From the NCBI RefSeq assembly GCF_026151205.1, contig NC_087073.1, positions 9,029,411 to 9,093,410 of the forward strand: DNA of 64,000 nucleotides, given 5' to 3'. A program made the position numbers and the translations under genes. The DNA is from Bolinopsis microptera (Eukaryota; Ctenophora; Tentaculata; Lobata; Bolinopsidae). A model generated the notes under the pieces. The model was given only the letters and a program-made list of their open reading frames with translations, ran no database searches and was not told the DNA's origin. This document shows, piece by piece, positions 11,676 through 21,403 of this stretch; position 1 is the first letter of the stretch; every line of letters starts with the position of its first letter.

Positions 11676-14600
11676 GGTTTAGAGCAATCTTATACTCTAT
11701 TTGTTGTCCTTATTGGAAGAAAATGGGCTTTTTTCAGGAATGGAGTGGACACTGTGAGCACAATGTTATGTTATGATTACCCTTGTCAGTTTTAGTTTAC
11801 AATGATATTTCAATTCCTTGTTTCTGTTGTAAAAAAAAGCCCAAAAGCCTTTTTGAATATTCCGCGACATGTTTTAACGTTTATAAAAAATCGTTTTTTG
11901 TAGGATACAACCAGATTGTTTTCCATTTTAAAAAAATTTAAAGTTAACAAAGAGTTGTGCAAATGTATTGAACTCCCAAAAAAAGTGCAGAGGTTAAGTC
12001 GTTGGTTTTGTCATAAATGTTTTTGGCGTAAATTTTTTATTTAATTTTTCTAATTCTCGTTGCAGTGCCCCCAATTTGAAAAAAAGTAAATAATTTAAAA
12101 ACCAAATTTCTGGTGTTTTTAATCCGCCGAAATTCCCCTTTCCCCGGAAAGAAAATCTATTTAACCATAAATTTGCAAAATTTCCTAAAAATTTTTTGTT
12201 TAAAAAAAAATTTTTTTGGGAGGATTATTTTAAAGGGGATAAAATTTCGCGAGCATTCTGGGGTTTGATTAAGAATTTATTTTCGGGAATTTAACAAATC
12301 GCTCTGGTTTATAGGTAAAAGTTGTGTGTAGTAATTGATTTGTAAGTTTTCGTCTTTAATAATTTCCCCGATCGAAAAATTTTTAGTCAAAAAAGCTAGC
12401 TGAATAAATTTTAAAAAATTAAATGTTTAAAAAAAGGGCTTAAAATACGAATAATTTGTTGTTGGAAAAATTAACAAAAATTTTGACCTTTTTTATGGTA
12501 ACCCTAATTTTTTATGGGAACCAAAATTATTGTGAACCAAATTTTTTCAGGTTTGGGGGGTGAACATGGGTACCGAAAGTGCGAACTTTTGAAAAAAAAA
12601 ATCAAAAGCGGGACAGAAGAAACATTGTTTGAGTTAAGTTGTAAAGCTTCTTTTTAAAATTTTTTTCCCCAAAAAAGAATTTGTTTAAATGTGTGGTAAA
12701 TTTAAAGGGGGTTGGTGACCCAAAACAAACTTTCAATATGTTTTGGGGTGACTTAATATAGAAAAGAACTTAGAAATTTGAGTGATTTAAAGAAATAAGG
12801 GAATTGAGCTGTAGGGGAAATGTTGGAAAAGTTGTACTAGGCCAAGATTACGTAGTTAAGATGTTTTCTAATGGAGTTCTATTAACTATGTATGATCCTG
12901 TTTTATAATAAGATTATTTGTATAGAGTCGTATATAATGTTTCTTCTTAGACTGCCAGAGAGCACAGAAGATGGCTACTAGACAGCTAAATCGATACTTT
13001 ACGAGCCACCAGGGGATGCCTTTTTACGATGGATAAAGTAAGTGCACCGACTTTTGACGCTTAAAAAAGTAAAAAGGACTTTTGCACAGAGATATTTGGT
13101 ACCATCTTATGATGGCCTCTCATATGTATCTTTCGCCTTTCGGATCAATTTATTCGGTCAACAAAGTTTCCTACTCCAGGCCATTAAATTGCTCCGTCAA
13201 ACGCTATTATACGGAGTTTTAATATAGTCCGGAGTTGGACGTTTTTCTGTACGCTTAGCTTGTCAATCTATGTGTGTAGTTACCGTAATAATATAACTGC
13301 TGTGAACACATTTTTCACTTGCTCGTTGACGAGGGTCACGTGATGGTAGGCGAATTTGTAAAGTTTATAGACTATTGTAATTGTACAATAAATATTTATA
13401 TTTTTGTATCCTTTGTCTTCCGTGACCTCTGACAGGACACCGGTCATCTCGCCCAATTTTCCCGGGAGAATCAGATCTCATGTCAACTAGCGCGTGATAT
13501 CCCGGCTGGGTGGTCCACTTGTAATGTTGTTCAAACGGAAACCTCGGCCTCGCACATCTGGTAGTGAAGTACTGAATACTGATTACAGCTGCAGGTCTCC
13601 AATTCACGACGTCCAACAAGTCCCTTGTATGAGCCATCAGTGTAAATCACGGTACTTTTCTAATCATAATCGCTAGCTTGGCATCATTCAATGGACATTT
13701 GTTGTTCAAAAGAAGAAGAGTCAATACATGAGAGTGAACGGTGAACTGCTTATTGCATAAGCTCTTAAATCTGCAAACCGTACATAGCTCCGCAGCTGTC
13801 TACTGTTGCTGGGCTCGTTCCGGGTCAGAAATTTACAGTTTACTGCGGCGTGGGGCTACCTCGTCGTTCTGTGTCGTGTACATTAAGAATGTGGTGTGGA
13901 AAGAGTTCTGACTTTTCCTGGAGTGAAGATATTATGTCGGCCGTCTTTGTCCGGGAGAACTTTTTAAAACTTTAAAGCTTGGCTTGACTATTAAAAAACA
14001 AAGATAATTTGCCGTAGGTATGTGACCCCCAGAAAAAAAAACGGGCATTTGAAAGAATTTTCACAAGCCAAAAAAACCCCCATTGGTGTGTCCTTGACCC
14101 GGGAATGGTGTCCTCTCCAAAAAACCCGGATTGTAAAAAACATACACGATTTTCAATTATACGAAAGTTGGCTTTAGGGTCAAAGCGGGGCTTGGGGCGT
14201 GTGAATCGGCCCAAAAAAAAAAATTTGGGGTATCTTTATTTTCATTTTGGTCGAGACCGTACCCGCAAAATGTTTCTGTTGCTTATTCAGGCGGGCGAAA
14301 AATCAGAAGCGCATATCGGGTTCACGATCGAGATGGTGCTTTTAATACCAGTCCACTGGTTTTTTCTTTTTTCGGTTTTTCGAGGCCTCCCCTGAGGCCC
14401 GATGAAAAAAAACAAAAATTATTCTTTATTCTTTATATGTTAAAGGATTCCCCTGCAGTAGTGAAAAGTAAATTGTTTGTTTTATTTCAGTGTCGACAGC
14501 TCAAACTATGGTGGTATCTTATCGCTACAATGCTGCTAACTAGGACTCTTGGATGAAGGTTAAGTTGTTTTAGTCCGATGATCTACTTTATGGCGTTTCC

Positions 14601-15842
14601 CTACTGCCCTAGTTATAGTAGTCAAGGTTTAACAAGTAAATATAGTGTTAAGTAAGTTTCAATATTTCCCTGCCACCTTTTCAGACATAGCAGAGATGTG
14701 TGACCGCACAATTCTCAAACCGAAGAATCAAAAGGAGTTATGATTTTCGGTATATAAAGTATGTATGCTTTATCAAACAAAGCACTAGGTAAGCAAATTC
14801 AAATATTTTGACAGTTATACTGCGGTTAACATTGCAGCAATGCGCAGCAAACAAGAGCTTGCCACGAGCTTGACCACTGCTATAAAGCATTCGTATTCGT
14901 AGTTGTCTTGAATCCTCAAATTTATTCGAATTATCATAAGTAGCCGGAAGCGTCCAGCGGACGGAGTTCTTCAGCACAAAATCGATTATCAAACATTTTA
15001 AATCTACCCTTTCTCATTTCTTACTTCTTTTCCTTTCACAATTTTCATGTTTTTTAAAACTTCTTTCCCCCTATCCATGTAACCTATGATTCATGCATTT
15101 CTAGCTTCTCGGACAGTGTGTCTTTTCCCCTCGTGGCAATCCTGAAAGTTTTATGAAAAATATAGATCAGAGTTATGTTTGTTCTGCACGTCTGCATTTC
15201 AGGTATTCGTGACACAGTTTAGTGAGATGACGTGGGCATCTCTCAACACCACTTTTGCAGCATGAGCGACGGTGCCCTGGCGGGAATCTGGAAATGTAGC
15301 TTGAGCTCAGTTAATTTTCTCCGTACCTCACCCGGGGGAGGGGGGGGGGGGGCCCAATGACTTTGGGTACTTTGGGGACAAGTGCAGAATTTCGCCCAGC
15401 AATTTAACCTCAAGTCTCAAGATTTTTAGCCCCCCATTGGTACCCAAAAGTCTCCTTTAGATGTCATTTAATAAAGATAATATCCAAAACTACATCAAAC
15501 TCGCCCAAAACTTTGGGTACTTATGGGGGACAAATGGAAAACTTTCCACCAGCGATTTGACCTTCAGTCCCTATGATTTTCGTCCCCATGGTGACTCAAA
15601 GTCTCATCAGTAGTCATTGCCCCCCCCCCCTCATCCTGTGTCGGCTGTATGCAATTTGATTGTACCACGGTTAAAAAATGCCAGTTAAATGTACCAACCT
15701 CTCGTTTTATTTATTGTACCGACTCTCGCTCTTCGACCACGCTTATCGTCTACTTGGCGTAGGGCGCGGTAAGATTTCATGTAATCACGCACACCACGTA
15801 TCGCGCGCGATGTAGAAATAAGTGCACATGGCTTGTGGGTAT

Positions 15843-16052
15843 CAAATGACCCCCGTAATCCATGTGGTGGGGCAGGAGGGTCAAGCACTGTTTTTTCTGA
15901 AATGAACCTCCTGATCCATGTGGTGGGGCAGGAGGGTCAAGCACTGTTTTTTCTGAAATGAACCTCCTGATCCATGTGGTGGGGCAGGAGGGTCAAGCAC
16001 TGTTTCTGAAATGAACCTCCTGATCCATGCGGTGGGGCAGGAGGGTCAAGCA
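15843..16052 (-). repeat. subterminal 53-56 bp tandem repeats, right end
   Basis: Mirror image of the left array, with three full units plus a partial one in the same order from the terminus inwards. Unit number is conserved between the arms, which suggests the two arms were copied as one unit. Confidence 0.8.
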
Positions 16053-16088
16053 ATGTTCTTTTCAGGTTGACCCTCCTGCGCCATTATA

Positions 16089-16093
16089 GATAC
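16089..16093. other. right target-site duplication GATAC
   Basis: Second copy of the 5-bp duplication, directly outside the right terminus GCGCCATTATA. Confidence 0.8.
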
Positions 16094-16325
16094 AGTTGAA
16101 GCACTGTAATCATCTGTAAGAAATTCGTAGACTTGCTTGCCTTTTTCATATTGGATTGTTCTTACGACTTTCTTTCCCAAAAGAATGGCAGCATTATTAA
16201 TCCTATCAGCACACTCTACTCTATTGTATATCTTTACTGATCTTATTTTGTAAAAATCCTCAAGATCACAATGCCACCAAGCCCACGATTTATCTCTCCC
16301 AGGATCAGTATGAGTAACCCCTTTA
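16089..16325 (-). CDS. FTP gene exon 6, 5' part: FTP domain 3 up to the insertion
   Basis: The exon starts after acceptor TTCTTTCAG and encodes KGVTHTDPGRDKSWAWWHC, then IYNRVECADRINNAAILLGK and YEFLTDDYSASTVS. At that point it runs into the fold-back element. The last exon bases before the element are the GATAC target duplication (16089-16093). Any reading past this point enters element sequence and stops. Confidence 0.8.
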
Positions 16326-16470
16326 CTGAAAGAACATTGGGTCAACATTTGTACAAAATAGTCACAGTAAGACTACAGAAGAGGATATCTAAGTTTGAGA
16401 ATGTGAATTACCTAATAATATTGTACTAGATTATAATATAGTACAGAAGTAGTGACTACTTATTAAATAC

Positions 16471-16579
16471 CTTTCATAAACACCATCTGTACTACCATCA
16501 ACAGCTCTAAGTGGATCACCACCCCATCCAGTTGAAGACTGTGTAACCCGAGTTTTTCTATGAGCCAAGTTTATCAAAT
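16471..16579 (-). CDS. FTP gene exon 5: start of FTP domain 3 (type A)
   Basis: A 109-nt exon between acceptor CTTTCAG and donor GTATTT. It encodes LAHRKTRVTQSSTGWGGD and then PLRAVDGSTDGVYE. It has the same length and phase as exon 3, and its product is closely similar. It starts the second A-B cassette. Confidence 0.8.
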
Positions 16580-16793
16580 CTGAAAGAAAAAAATGTGAAA
16601 AGACATATTTTTGAATTTTGAGCTTGTTGCATTTGGACACAAAGGGAAACACAATATGAGGCTTGAATTCATTATGAATTTTTTTATTAAAACGGAGCTT
16701 GTTAACGCTCCTGCCTTCAATAATCAGAGAATGAGAAAGAGATCTTGCATTCAAATAACATAAATTATACTTGAATTTGGTATATATTTTCAC

Positions 16794-17527
16794 CTGGTTC
16801 AGTGGTACAATCACTCATAACAACCACCTCACTCAGACTAAGTGGTTCTCCAGTATTCAACTTGATTTCTACTTTCTTGCCATACCTAACTCCTTTTACT
16901 GGTATGTGATACCACAACAATCCAGGTTTGTATTCGATTGTATGGATAAGATAAGAATCAATGAACACTTCTGCTTTGTTTATCCTCTTAGAACATTCCA
17001 GACGGTTCAATAAGTTGATTTCATGTATTCTAAACCGTTTATCCAACACCACATTCCACCATGCTGACTTCTCCTTCTTATTATCATTATGAGTTGTATG
17101 CCCAGAGATATACCTTGGATCTTCAATCCCATCAACAGCCCTGTTTGGATCACCACCATGCAAATGTGAAATTGAAGATTGGAAGCAAGGCTGTTTTTTA
17201 GCAACATTATACAGTGGATGAATTTGCATGCTGTTGCCCCAAACTTCCACTTGTGCCAATGAAAGAGGCTTTCCTGTCGTCAATATCACTGTTACACAGT
17301 TTGCAGGATAGTTGTCAGCAAAAAACTCATAGAGTTGTTGTCCTTGGTTATAACGAATAGTTCCAATTACTTTTTTCCCTAACAGAATTGAAGCACCATC
17401 TATTCTTTCAGAACATTCAACTCTATTGTAAATTCTTACGGAGTTGACCTTATACCAACCATCCAAATCACAACTCCACCATGCCCAACCCTCATCAACT
17501 TTCGGATCAGTATGTGTGACACCATTC
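16794..17527 (-). CDS. FTP gene exon 4: rest of FTP domain 1 and all of FTP domain 2
   Basis: A 734-nt exon, acceptor TTTCACCAG and donor GTGAAA, open throughout. The first part completes domain 1: NGVTHTDP, AWWSCDL, RIYNRVECSERIDGASI, then a C-terminal strand ending SLAQVEVWG. The second part is a different FTP subtype (B): NRAVDGIEDPRYISGHTTH, SAWWNVVL, INLLNRLECSKRINKAEV and YHIPVKGV, ending LSLSEVVVMSD. The conserved Trp pair and the YNRVEC / LNRLEC segments sit where FTP domains place core and ligand-loop residues. Confidence 0.85.
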
Positions 17528-18068
17528 CTGGTGAAATTATGACATCAAGTTTAGAAAACCTACAAACTTCAGAAGTTAAAATCTGTTCGATACCAATACT
17601 ATTTATTCAGCAGGTTTAAAAGTAAATGTGGTACAATAAAATACTATACAGCGGGATTTGGGAGAAAAGTAAAAGCTGTGTTAAATCTGTGTCGGCAGTA
17701 AATCAGGGTTTTGATTGTTAAAATTTATATGTTAATTCCTAATTTGGGGGAAATCAGAGATTGCTGTAAATTGGGATTGCAGTAAATGAGAATTGCGGTA
17801 AATAGGTGATTGCGGTAAATCGGGGGCGGTTAATCTGGGTTTGGATGTACTCGATACTGATTTCATCGAATCATAATATCTCAAAAAGGCTTGTAAAAAT
17901 GTCCAAAGAGCTCAGGAGAACGAAGTAGAAATGCTCTTTGATAAACTAGCAGGTACTAATAGGTTTGCCTTAATAGTACAGTACAAATCAAGAAAGAAAA
18001 CTACAAATTCAGTGGAATCTGACTGTTCCAGGTTGGTTAAGGTGACGAAGAAGATAAATTTAGCTTAC

Positions 18069-18177
18069 TTTTTATAGGTCCCATCAGTATTACCATCAAC
18101 TGCTCGCAAGCAGTCACCACCCCACCCTGTTGAAGACTGGGAGACCTTTGTCTTATGAAGTGTTAGATTTATGAATC
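18069..18177 (-). CDS. FTP gene exon 3: start of FTP domain 1 (type A)
   Basis: A 109-nt exon between acceptor TTTTTCAG and donor GTAAGC. It encodes the opening strand of an FTP domain, with VSQSSTGWGGDCLRAVDG followed by NTDGTYK. This is the usual N-terminal signature of fucolectin/F5/8-like modules. Its length, phase and sequence match the 109-nt exon 5, which supports an exon-cassette duplication. Confidence 0.8.
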
Positions 18178-18291
18178 CTGAAAAAGAAGTTTATTGTATA
18201 ATCCTTCAAATTTCATGACACAACCATGCCACAAAATATCTGCATGATTTCGATTGTCTGTTTGAAGTACCATGATTTGTTCTTAATTTAC

Positions 18292-18351
18292 CATTATGAT
18301 TGCTCGTTGAACAGGATGCGGATGTGTCTGGTGAGAACGGGTCTGATATAT
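18292..18351 (-). CDS. FTP gene exon 2: linker
   Basis: A 60-nt exon lies between acceptor TTTCAG and donor GTAAAT. It keeps phase 1 on both sides and encodes a Ser/Thr/Pro-rich linker (SDPFSPDTSASCSTSNHN) between the coiled coil and the first FTP domain. It is too short for an ORF scan. The call rests on splice sites and phase agreement with both neighbours. Confidence 0.65.
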
Positions 18352-18497
18352 CTGAAATTAAAGGTTGTTTAGGGCAAAGTACAGCATATTATTGCTTGTT
18401 ATTATCTTCTAGAAATAAGAGTTCTAGTAATAAACTTAAATGAAGGAATGAATAGCAGCAAGTAAATGATAGTGGCTGTGATTTTAGTAAGACTCAC

Positions 18498-18702
18498 TCA
18501 TGTCGTTTAATTTGAACTTGAGGAAATTGATTTCTTGGTCCTTTGCCTCTATGTATTGTCTTGCACTTTGCAGTTCTGACCGAAGAAAGAAAATATATCT
18601 CGTTACCACATCAGGGGATAGGTGTCCAATTTCATGGCCCAAGACATTATCAGGGCACGAAGTTACTTCTTCCAAGGTAGAAAGGTAAGTTAATGTTGTC
18701 AT
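18498..18702 (-). CDS. FTP gene exon 1: N-terminal coiled-coil-like region
   Basis: The exon opens with ATG at 18702 and ends at the donor GTGAGT after 18498, in phase 1. It encodes about 68 residues. The second half is charged and heptad-like (RSELQSARQYIEAKDQEIN), which suggests a short coiled coil for oligomerisation. The reading frame stays open for at least 20 bases upstream of the ATG, so this may be an internal exon preceded by a signal-peptide exon. The start is therefore provisional. Confidence 0.6.
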
Positions 18703-19570
18703 AACAACAACTAACTTTATGTAACTATTCCATGTAATCTTAGAAGAAAAACTTGTGAGCTAAAGTAAACATAGGAACATCAAAGATCCATTCGCAGATT
18801 TGAATGCATCACAATGTAAACATTATTGTAGGTGATTTAGGGGTCTGGCAAATAGTATTTCCGACCATAATATTCAAACTAAACAATATACACGGATAAT
18901 TTTAATAATGGTGATTGTCTAGCTATAAGGTTAGACATCCTTGAAAATGAATAAACCAATACAATTTTTAAAACCAGGGTAGAAAATAAAACCCTTAGTA
19001 ATATATAAAACGGTAAACTAAAAATTACATTCCACAAATTCACTTAACAACAACAAGCAGTTCAGGCTCTCGCCCATCAAACACTCCCAGACCTTTTGAC
19101 GGCCCCAACGTTAATGTGGCTCTTGCTATGTGTTCGTTCAGCCGAATTAATTATTATATAATCAAGTTTATTTTTCTCGTTAGTTGTCATCCGGCCAAAC
19201 ATTAAGCAACTTATATTGCAGTACCATTTATCATTTAGTAATCAAAATATGTCATTGTAATTTTGCATGGCTGAAATGTAACGCTTGATTTATATATATA
19301 ATGATTAATTGAATTTTCAAAAAAAAAATGATCTAGGAGTGTTGATCAAGGTAAGTTCCAAATTACTTATTGAAGTGGGTGGCAAACTTTCGGCGTATCG
19401 CAGTATGCTTCTAATAAAGGACATTACATCGCAATGCGTTTGGCCTTTCTTATCAGTTCTCAGCAAGGTACTTCAAAAATTGTGGTTGCGAGAAACATTA
19501 TTTGGTGCGCGGCGCGGCCTAGTAGTGCATCGCGCCACTTATAATAAGTAGCACAAAAATATTCTTGCAG
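18703..19570. other. intergenic stretch upstream of the FTP gene
   Basis: AT-rich with no coding region I can support. The only structure seen is a GC-rich hairpin repeat at about 19487-19545. Promoter elements for the FTP gene probably lie here but none could be assigned. Confidence 0.4.
19487..19545 (+). repeat. GC-rich hairpin repeat (family C)
   Basis: Contains GGTGCGCGGCGCGGCCTAG and then AGTGCATCGCGCC; GGCGCG and CGCGCC can pair. A close relative lies at 27138-27196 (CGAGAAATATTGTTTGATGC, then GCGGCGCGG and GTGCATCGCGC), and a partial one at 27088-27116. The family is dispersed in this region and of unknown class. Confidence 0.45.
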
Positions 19571-19645
19571 ACCCCAGGCTAAATGTTTATAAACATATTA
19601 TGAACATTTTGCGGAATGACAGGCTGAGCGCCGCTGGCCCAGAAA
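19571..19645 (-). repeat. diverged MITE family A copy
   Basis: The reverse complement contains GGCGCTCAGCCTGTCATTCC and a TAGCCTGGGGTC end, matching the family A copies at 8833 and 27199. The ends are eroded and I could not identify a target duplication. Confidence 0.5.
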
Positions 19646-19647
19646 AA

Positions 19648-20012
19648 CCCAGCAATCCTTACTGGCTAGCGATATTACTACAGGGTGATCGCCTTTTCAC
19701 AGCTTGTTGAACTCCGCGCGCGCTCGCTAGTTCATTGCATTTGCACGCTTCAAATATTCCAAGAATGCAATTGTACCGCGTACCACGTGATACGATTCAG
19801 CCAATCAGAGAACAACAATCTGCAAAGTTAAAGCTACGCAGTTTTATAAGGCCTAAAATATGACTTTTCGTGATAATTCAAAATCTACGTTGTTTTCAAT
19901 TTCCCCCCTGGGGGGAAACGTTATTTTTGCGAAACGAACATTTTGCAAAAAACCGGAAGACGCTATCTCTTTTACTTTCAAAGTTAGGCTCCAGCCAGTA
20001 AGGTTTCCTGGG
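19648..20012. mobile_element. 365-bp TIR element, copy 1
   Basis: It begins CCCAGCAATCCTTACTGGCT. The reverse complement of its end is CCCAGGAAACCTTACTGGCT, giving 18 of 20 matching terminal bases. Copy 2 lies 831 bases downstream and differs at one position (AGCTTG versus AGCATG). The element includes CACGTG, CCAAT and a TATA-like TTTTATAAGG in promoter-like order near 19783-19850. No coding capacity. No clear target duplication, so the superfamily is open. Confidence 0.65.
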
Positions 20013-20433
20013 CCCAGTTGACGGCGCAGCAGGGTATTTTGGTTCAAGACTTTAAAGAATCGCAAAATTAGCCGTATTATTCCTCCAAACTTACGACTTA
20101 GATGGACTGAGATTAGCCCTTAAAATACAGCCTATACTTTTTACCTTATGATTGGGTCGTTATTCTAAACAGAATTTGTCAAGAAGTGTGGCTCAACGGT
20201 CACTTAATGTCACTTAGAGCTCAATTATAGCGACCAAGGTCTGCGACCGGCTGCAACAGGTGCATATGATCTGTTCACGAGATATCCTTGTGTTTGGCTT
20301 GTACTAACTCTAATTGGGTATTTCGTCACAGGTCATGCGAATCGATACATAAAACCAACACAACGCACAGTTTAAAGACTTTCGGTTTCATTTTAAAAAG
20401 CATTCACTTTGACAAAGCATAACTCGCCATCAA

Positions 20434-20453
20434 CCCCCCCCCCCCCCCCCCCC
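20434..20453 (+). repeat. poly-C run (20 bases)
   Basis: An uninterrupted run of C between the two 365-bp elements. G4 or i-motif forming potential on one strand or the other; its exact length is unreliable in any assembly. Confidence 0.8.
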
Positions 20454-20477
20454 TTTGCAGCTTCTCGGCTATCTCAT

Positions 20478-20843
20478 ACCCAGCAATCCTTACTGGCTAG
20501 CGATATTACTACAGGGTGATCGCCTTTTCACAGCATGTTGAACTCCGCGCGCGCTCGCTAGTTCATTGCATTTGCACGCTTCAAATATTCCAAGAATGCA
20601 ATTGTACCGCGTACCACGTGATACGATTCAGCCAATCAGAGAACAACAATCTGCAAAGTTAAAGCTACGCAGTTTTATAAGGCCTAAAATATGACTTTTC
20701 GTGATAATTCAAAATCTACGTTGTTTTCAATTTCCCCCCTGGGGGGAAACGTTATTTTTGCGAAACGAACATTTTGCAAAAAACCGGAAGACGCTATCTC
20801 TTTTACTTTCAAAGTTAGGCTCCAGCCAGTAAGGTTTCCTGGG
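20478..20843. mobile_element. 365-bp TIR element, copy 2
   Basis: Same sequence as copy 1 apart from one base. Its right end lies about 60 bases before the first LINE ORF1 codons. The flanking bases do not show a matching duplication. LTR status is unlikely because the ends are inverted and there is no primer-binding site or polypurine tract between the copies. Confidence 0.65.
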
Positions 20844-20905
20844 AATACCCCGCCGTACAAATCCTTTCAAGTGATCTGCAAACAGTATGAGTACAAATCA
20901 TCTGA

Positions 20906-21403
20906 CATCAAACTCCATCTGACATCAAACAAGTGTTCAATAAATTTACTAGTAAAATTGCTGAAATTCAAGCTGTCAATAAAAAAACTAATGTTTATAT
21001 ATGTCCGCTGCTGCCAACTAAATGTATTGATTTAAATAGAAGAGTCAATTTCTTTAACTATCTGATTCAAACCCAGCTTCTCCCTTTCAACTTTGGTGTG
21101 AGACTGGTAGAAGGGTTTCCAAGCTTTGCTGATGAGAACGGGCTATTAAGCCAACACTTGTCAAAAAGGTTGACGAAGTTCCAGAAACCTGATTACTTAC
21201 ACCTCAATTGGAGGGGGGTTGCAAAATTAGCAGCAATCATTAAAAATACTATTCTTCTTAGAGTTAATGGTGGTCGAGACAGACGCAGAGCTGGACGAGG
21301 GGGGAATCAGGTGGACTCCACATCATTTCGTGACATAACTGCACGCTCTCTTCCTGCTGATAAACGAGTATCTGGTGCTCCTGACGGCTACCAACCGTCA
21401 TGA
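20906..21403 (+). CDS. LINE ORF1, truncated: SGNH/GDSL-type esterase C-terminal part
   Basis: Open from just after a stop at 20903 to TGA at 21401-21403, about 165 residues. It contains YICPLLPTK, LNRRVNFFNYLI, FADENGLLSQHL and DYLHLNWRGVAKLAAIIKN. The last matches the Asp-x-x-His block that closes SGNH hydrolases (D and H of the catalytic triad), as in CR1 ORF1 esterases. The N-terminal Ser block is missing, so this copy is not a complete enzyme. A basic Gly/Arg-rich tail (GGRDRRRAGRGGN) follows. Its TGA overlaps the ATG of ORF2. Confidence 0.65.
   Translation, partial: HQTPSDIKQVFNKFTSKIAEIQAVNKKTNVYICPLLPTKCIDLNRRVNFFNYLIQTQLLPFNFGVRLVEGFPSFADENGLLSQHLSKRLTKFQKPDYLHLNWRGVAKLAAIIKNTILLRVNGGRDRRRAGRGGNQVDSTSFRDITARSLPADKRVSGAPDGYQPS

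Larger units (their letters stand above)
760..16088. mobile_element. 15.3-kb fold-back (giant palindrome) transposable element
   Basis: The left and right halves are reverse complements over almost their whole length. Examples are 760-1230 with 15610-16088, 2940-3560 with 13380-13975, 5460-5890 with 11200-11620, and 7440-8620 with 8694-10060. The axis is near 8657, with a spacer of roughly 70 bases. The outer ends are TATAATGGCGC / GCGCCATTATA, flanked by GATAC on both sides (AGATAC if the last terminal base is counted as target). The host exon is intact on either side. Structurally it is a fold-back-type DNA element. A 5-6 bp duplication does not settle the superfamily. I found no intact transposase ORF; the longest ORFs are about 150 codons and unrecognised. 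The right arm is about 470 bp shorter than the left. Confidence 0.88.
8694..16088 (-). repeat. right arm of the giant inverted repeat
   Basis: Reverse complement of 760-8620. It carries a 78-bp MITE (8833-8910) that the left arm lacks. Blocks 10230-10750 and 11800-12760 are homopolymer-rich and distorted relative to the partner arm. Where one arm is distorted, the other is often the better guide to the original sequence. Confidence 0.85.
235..18702 (-). pseudogene. four-domain FTP (fucolectin-like) lectin gene, split by a 15.3-kb insertion
   Basis: Six coding exons on the minus strand join with GT-AG introns in consistent phases. They are 18702-18498, 18351-18292, 18177-18069, 17527-16794, 16579-16471, and a last exon at 16325-16089 that resumes at 754-235. 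Joined lengths are 205+60+109+734+109+757 = 1974 nt, or 657 aa plus TAA. The protein would have a coiled-coil-like N-terminus, a Ser/Pro linker and four FTP domains in A-B-A-B order. FTP domains (eel fucolectin, tachylectin-4, pentraxin-1) are F5/8-like sugar-binding folds. The motifs QSSTGWGGD, AVDG, HTDP, AWW and IYNRVEC are visible. I see no clear signal peptide at the chosen ATG, so an upstream exon is possible. As assembled the gene is broken by the insertion. No other stop or frameshift is present, so the disruption looks recent or may be polymorphic. Confidence 0.85.

Noticed and set aside
760-16088. Palindrome as a sequencing or assembly chimera
   Set aside because: Flanks are not mirrored, a target duplication is present, the host frame is restored exactly, and one arm has a MITE with an empty site in the other. 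Base-level errors inside the arms remain likely.
19648-20843. LTR retrotransposon made of the two 366-bp direct repeats
   Set aside because: The ends are inverted repeats rather than TG...CA, there is no primer-binding site or polypurine tract, and the 465-bp interior has no coding content.
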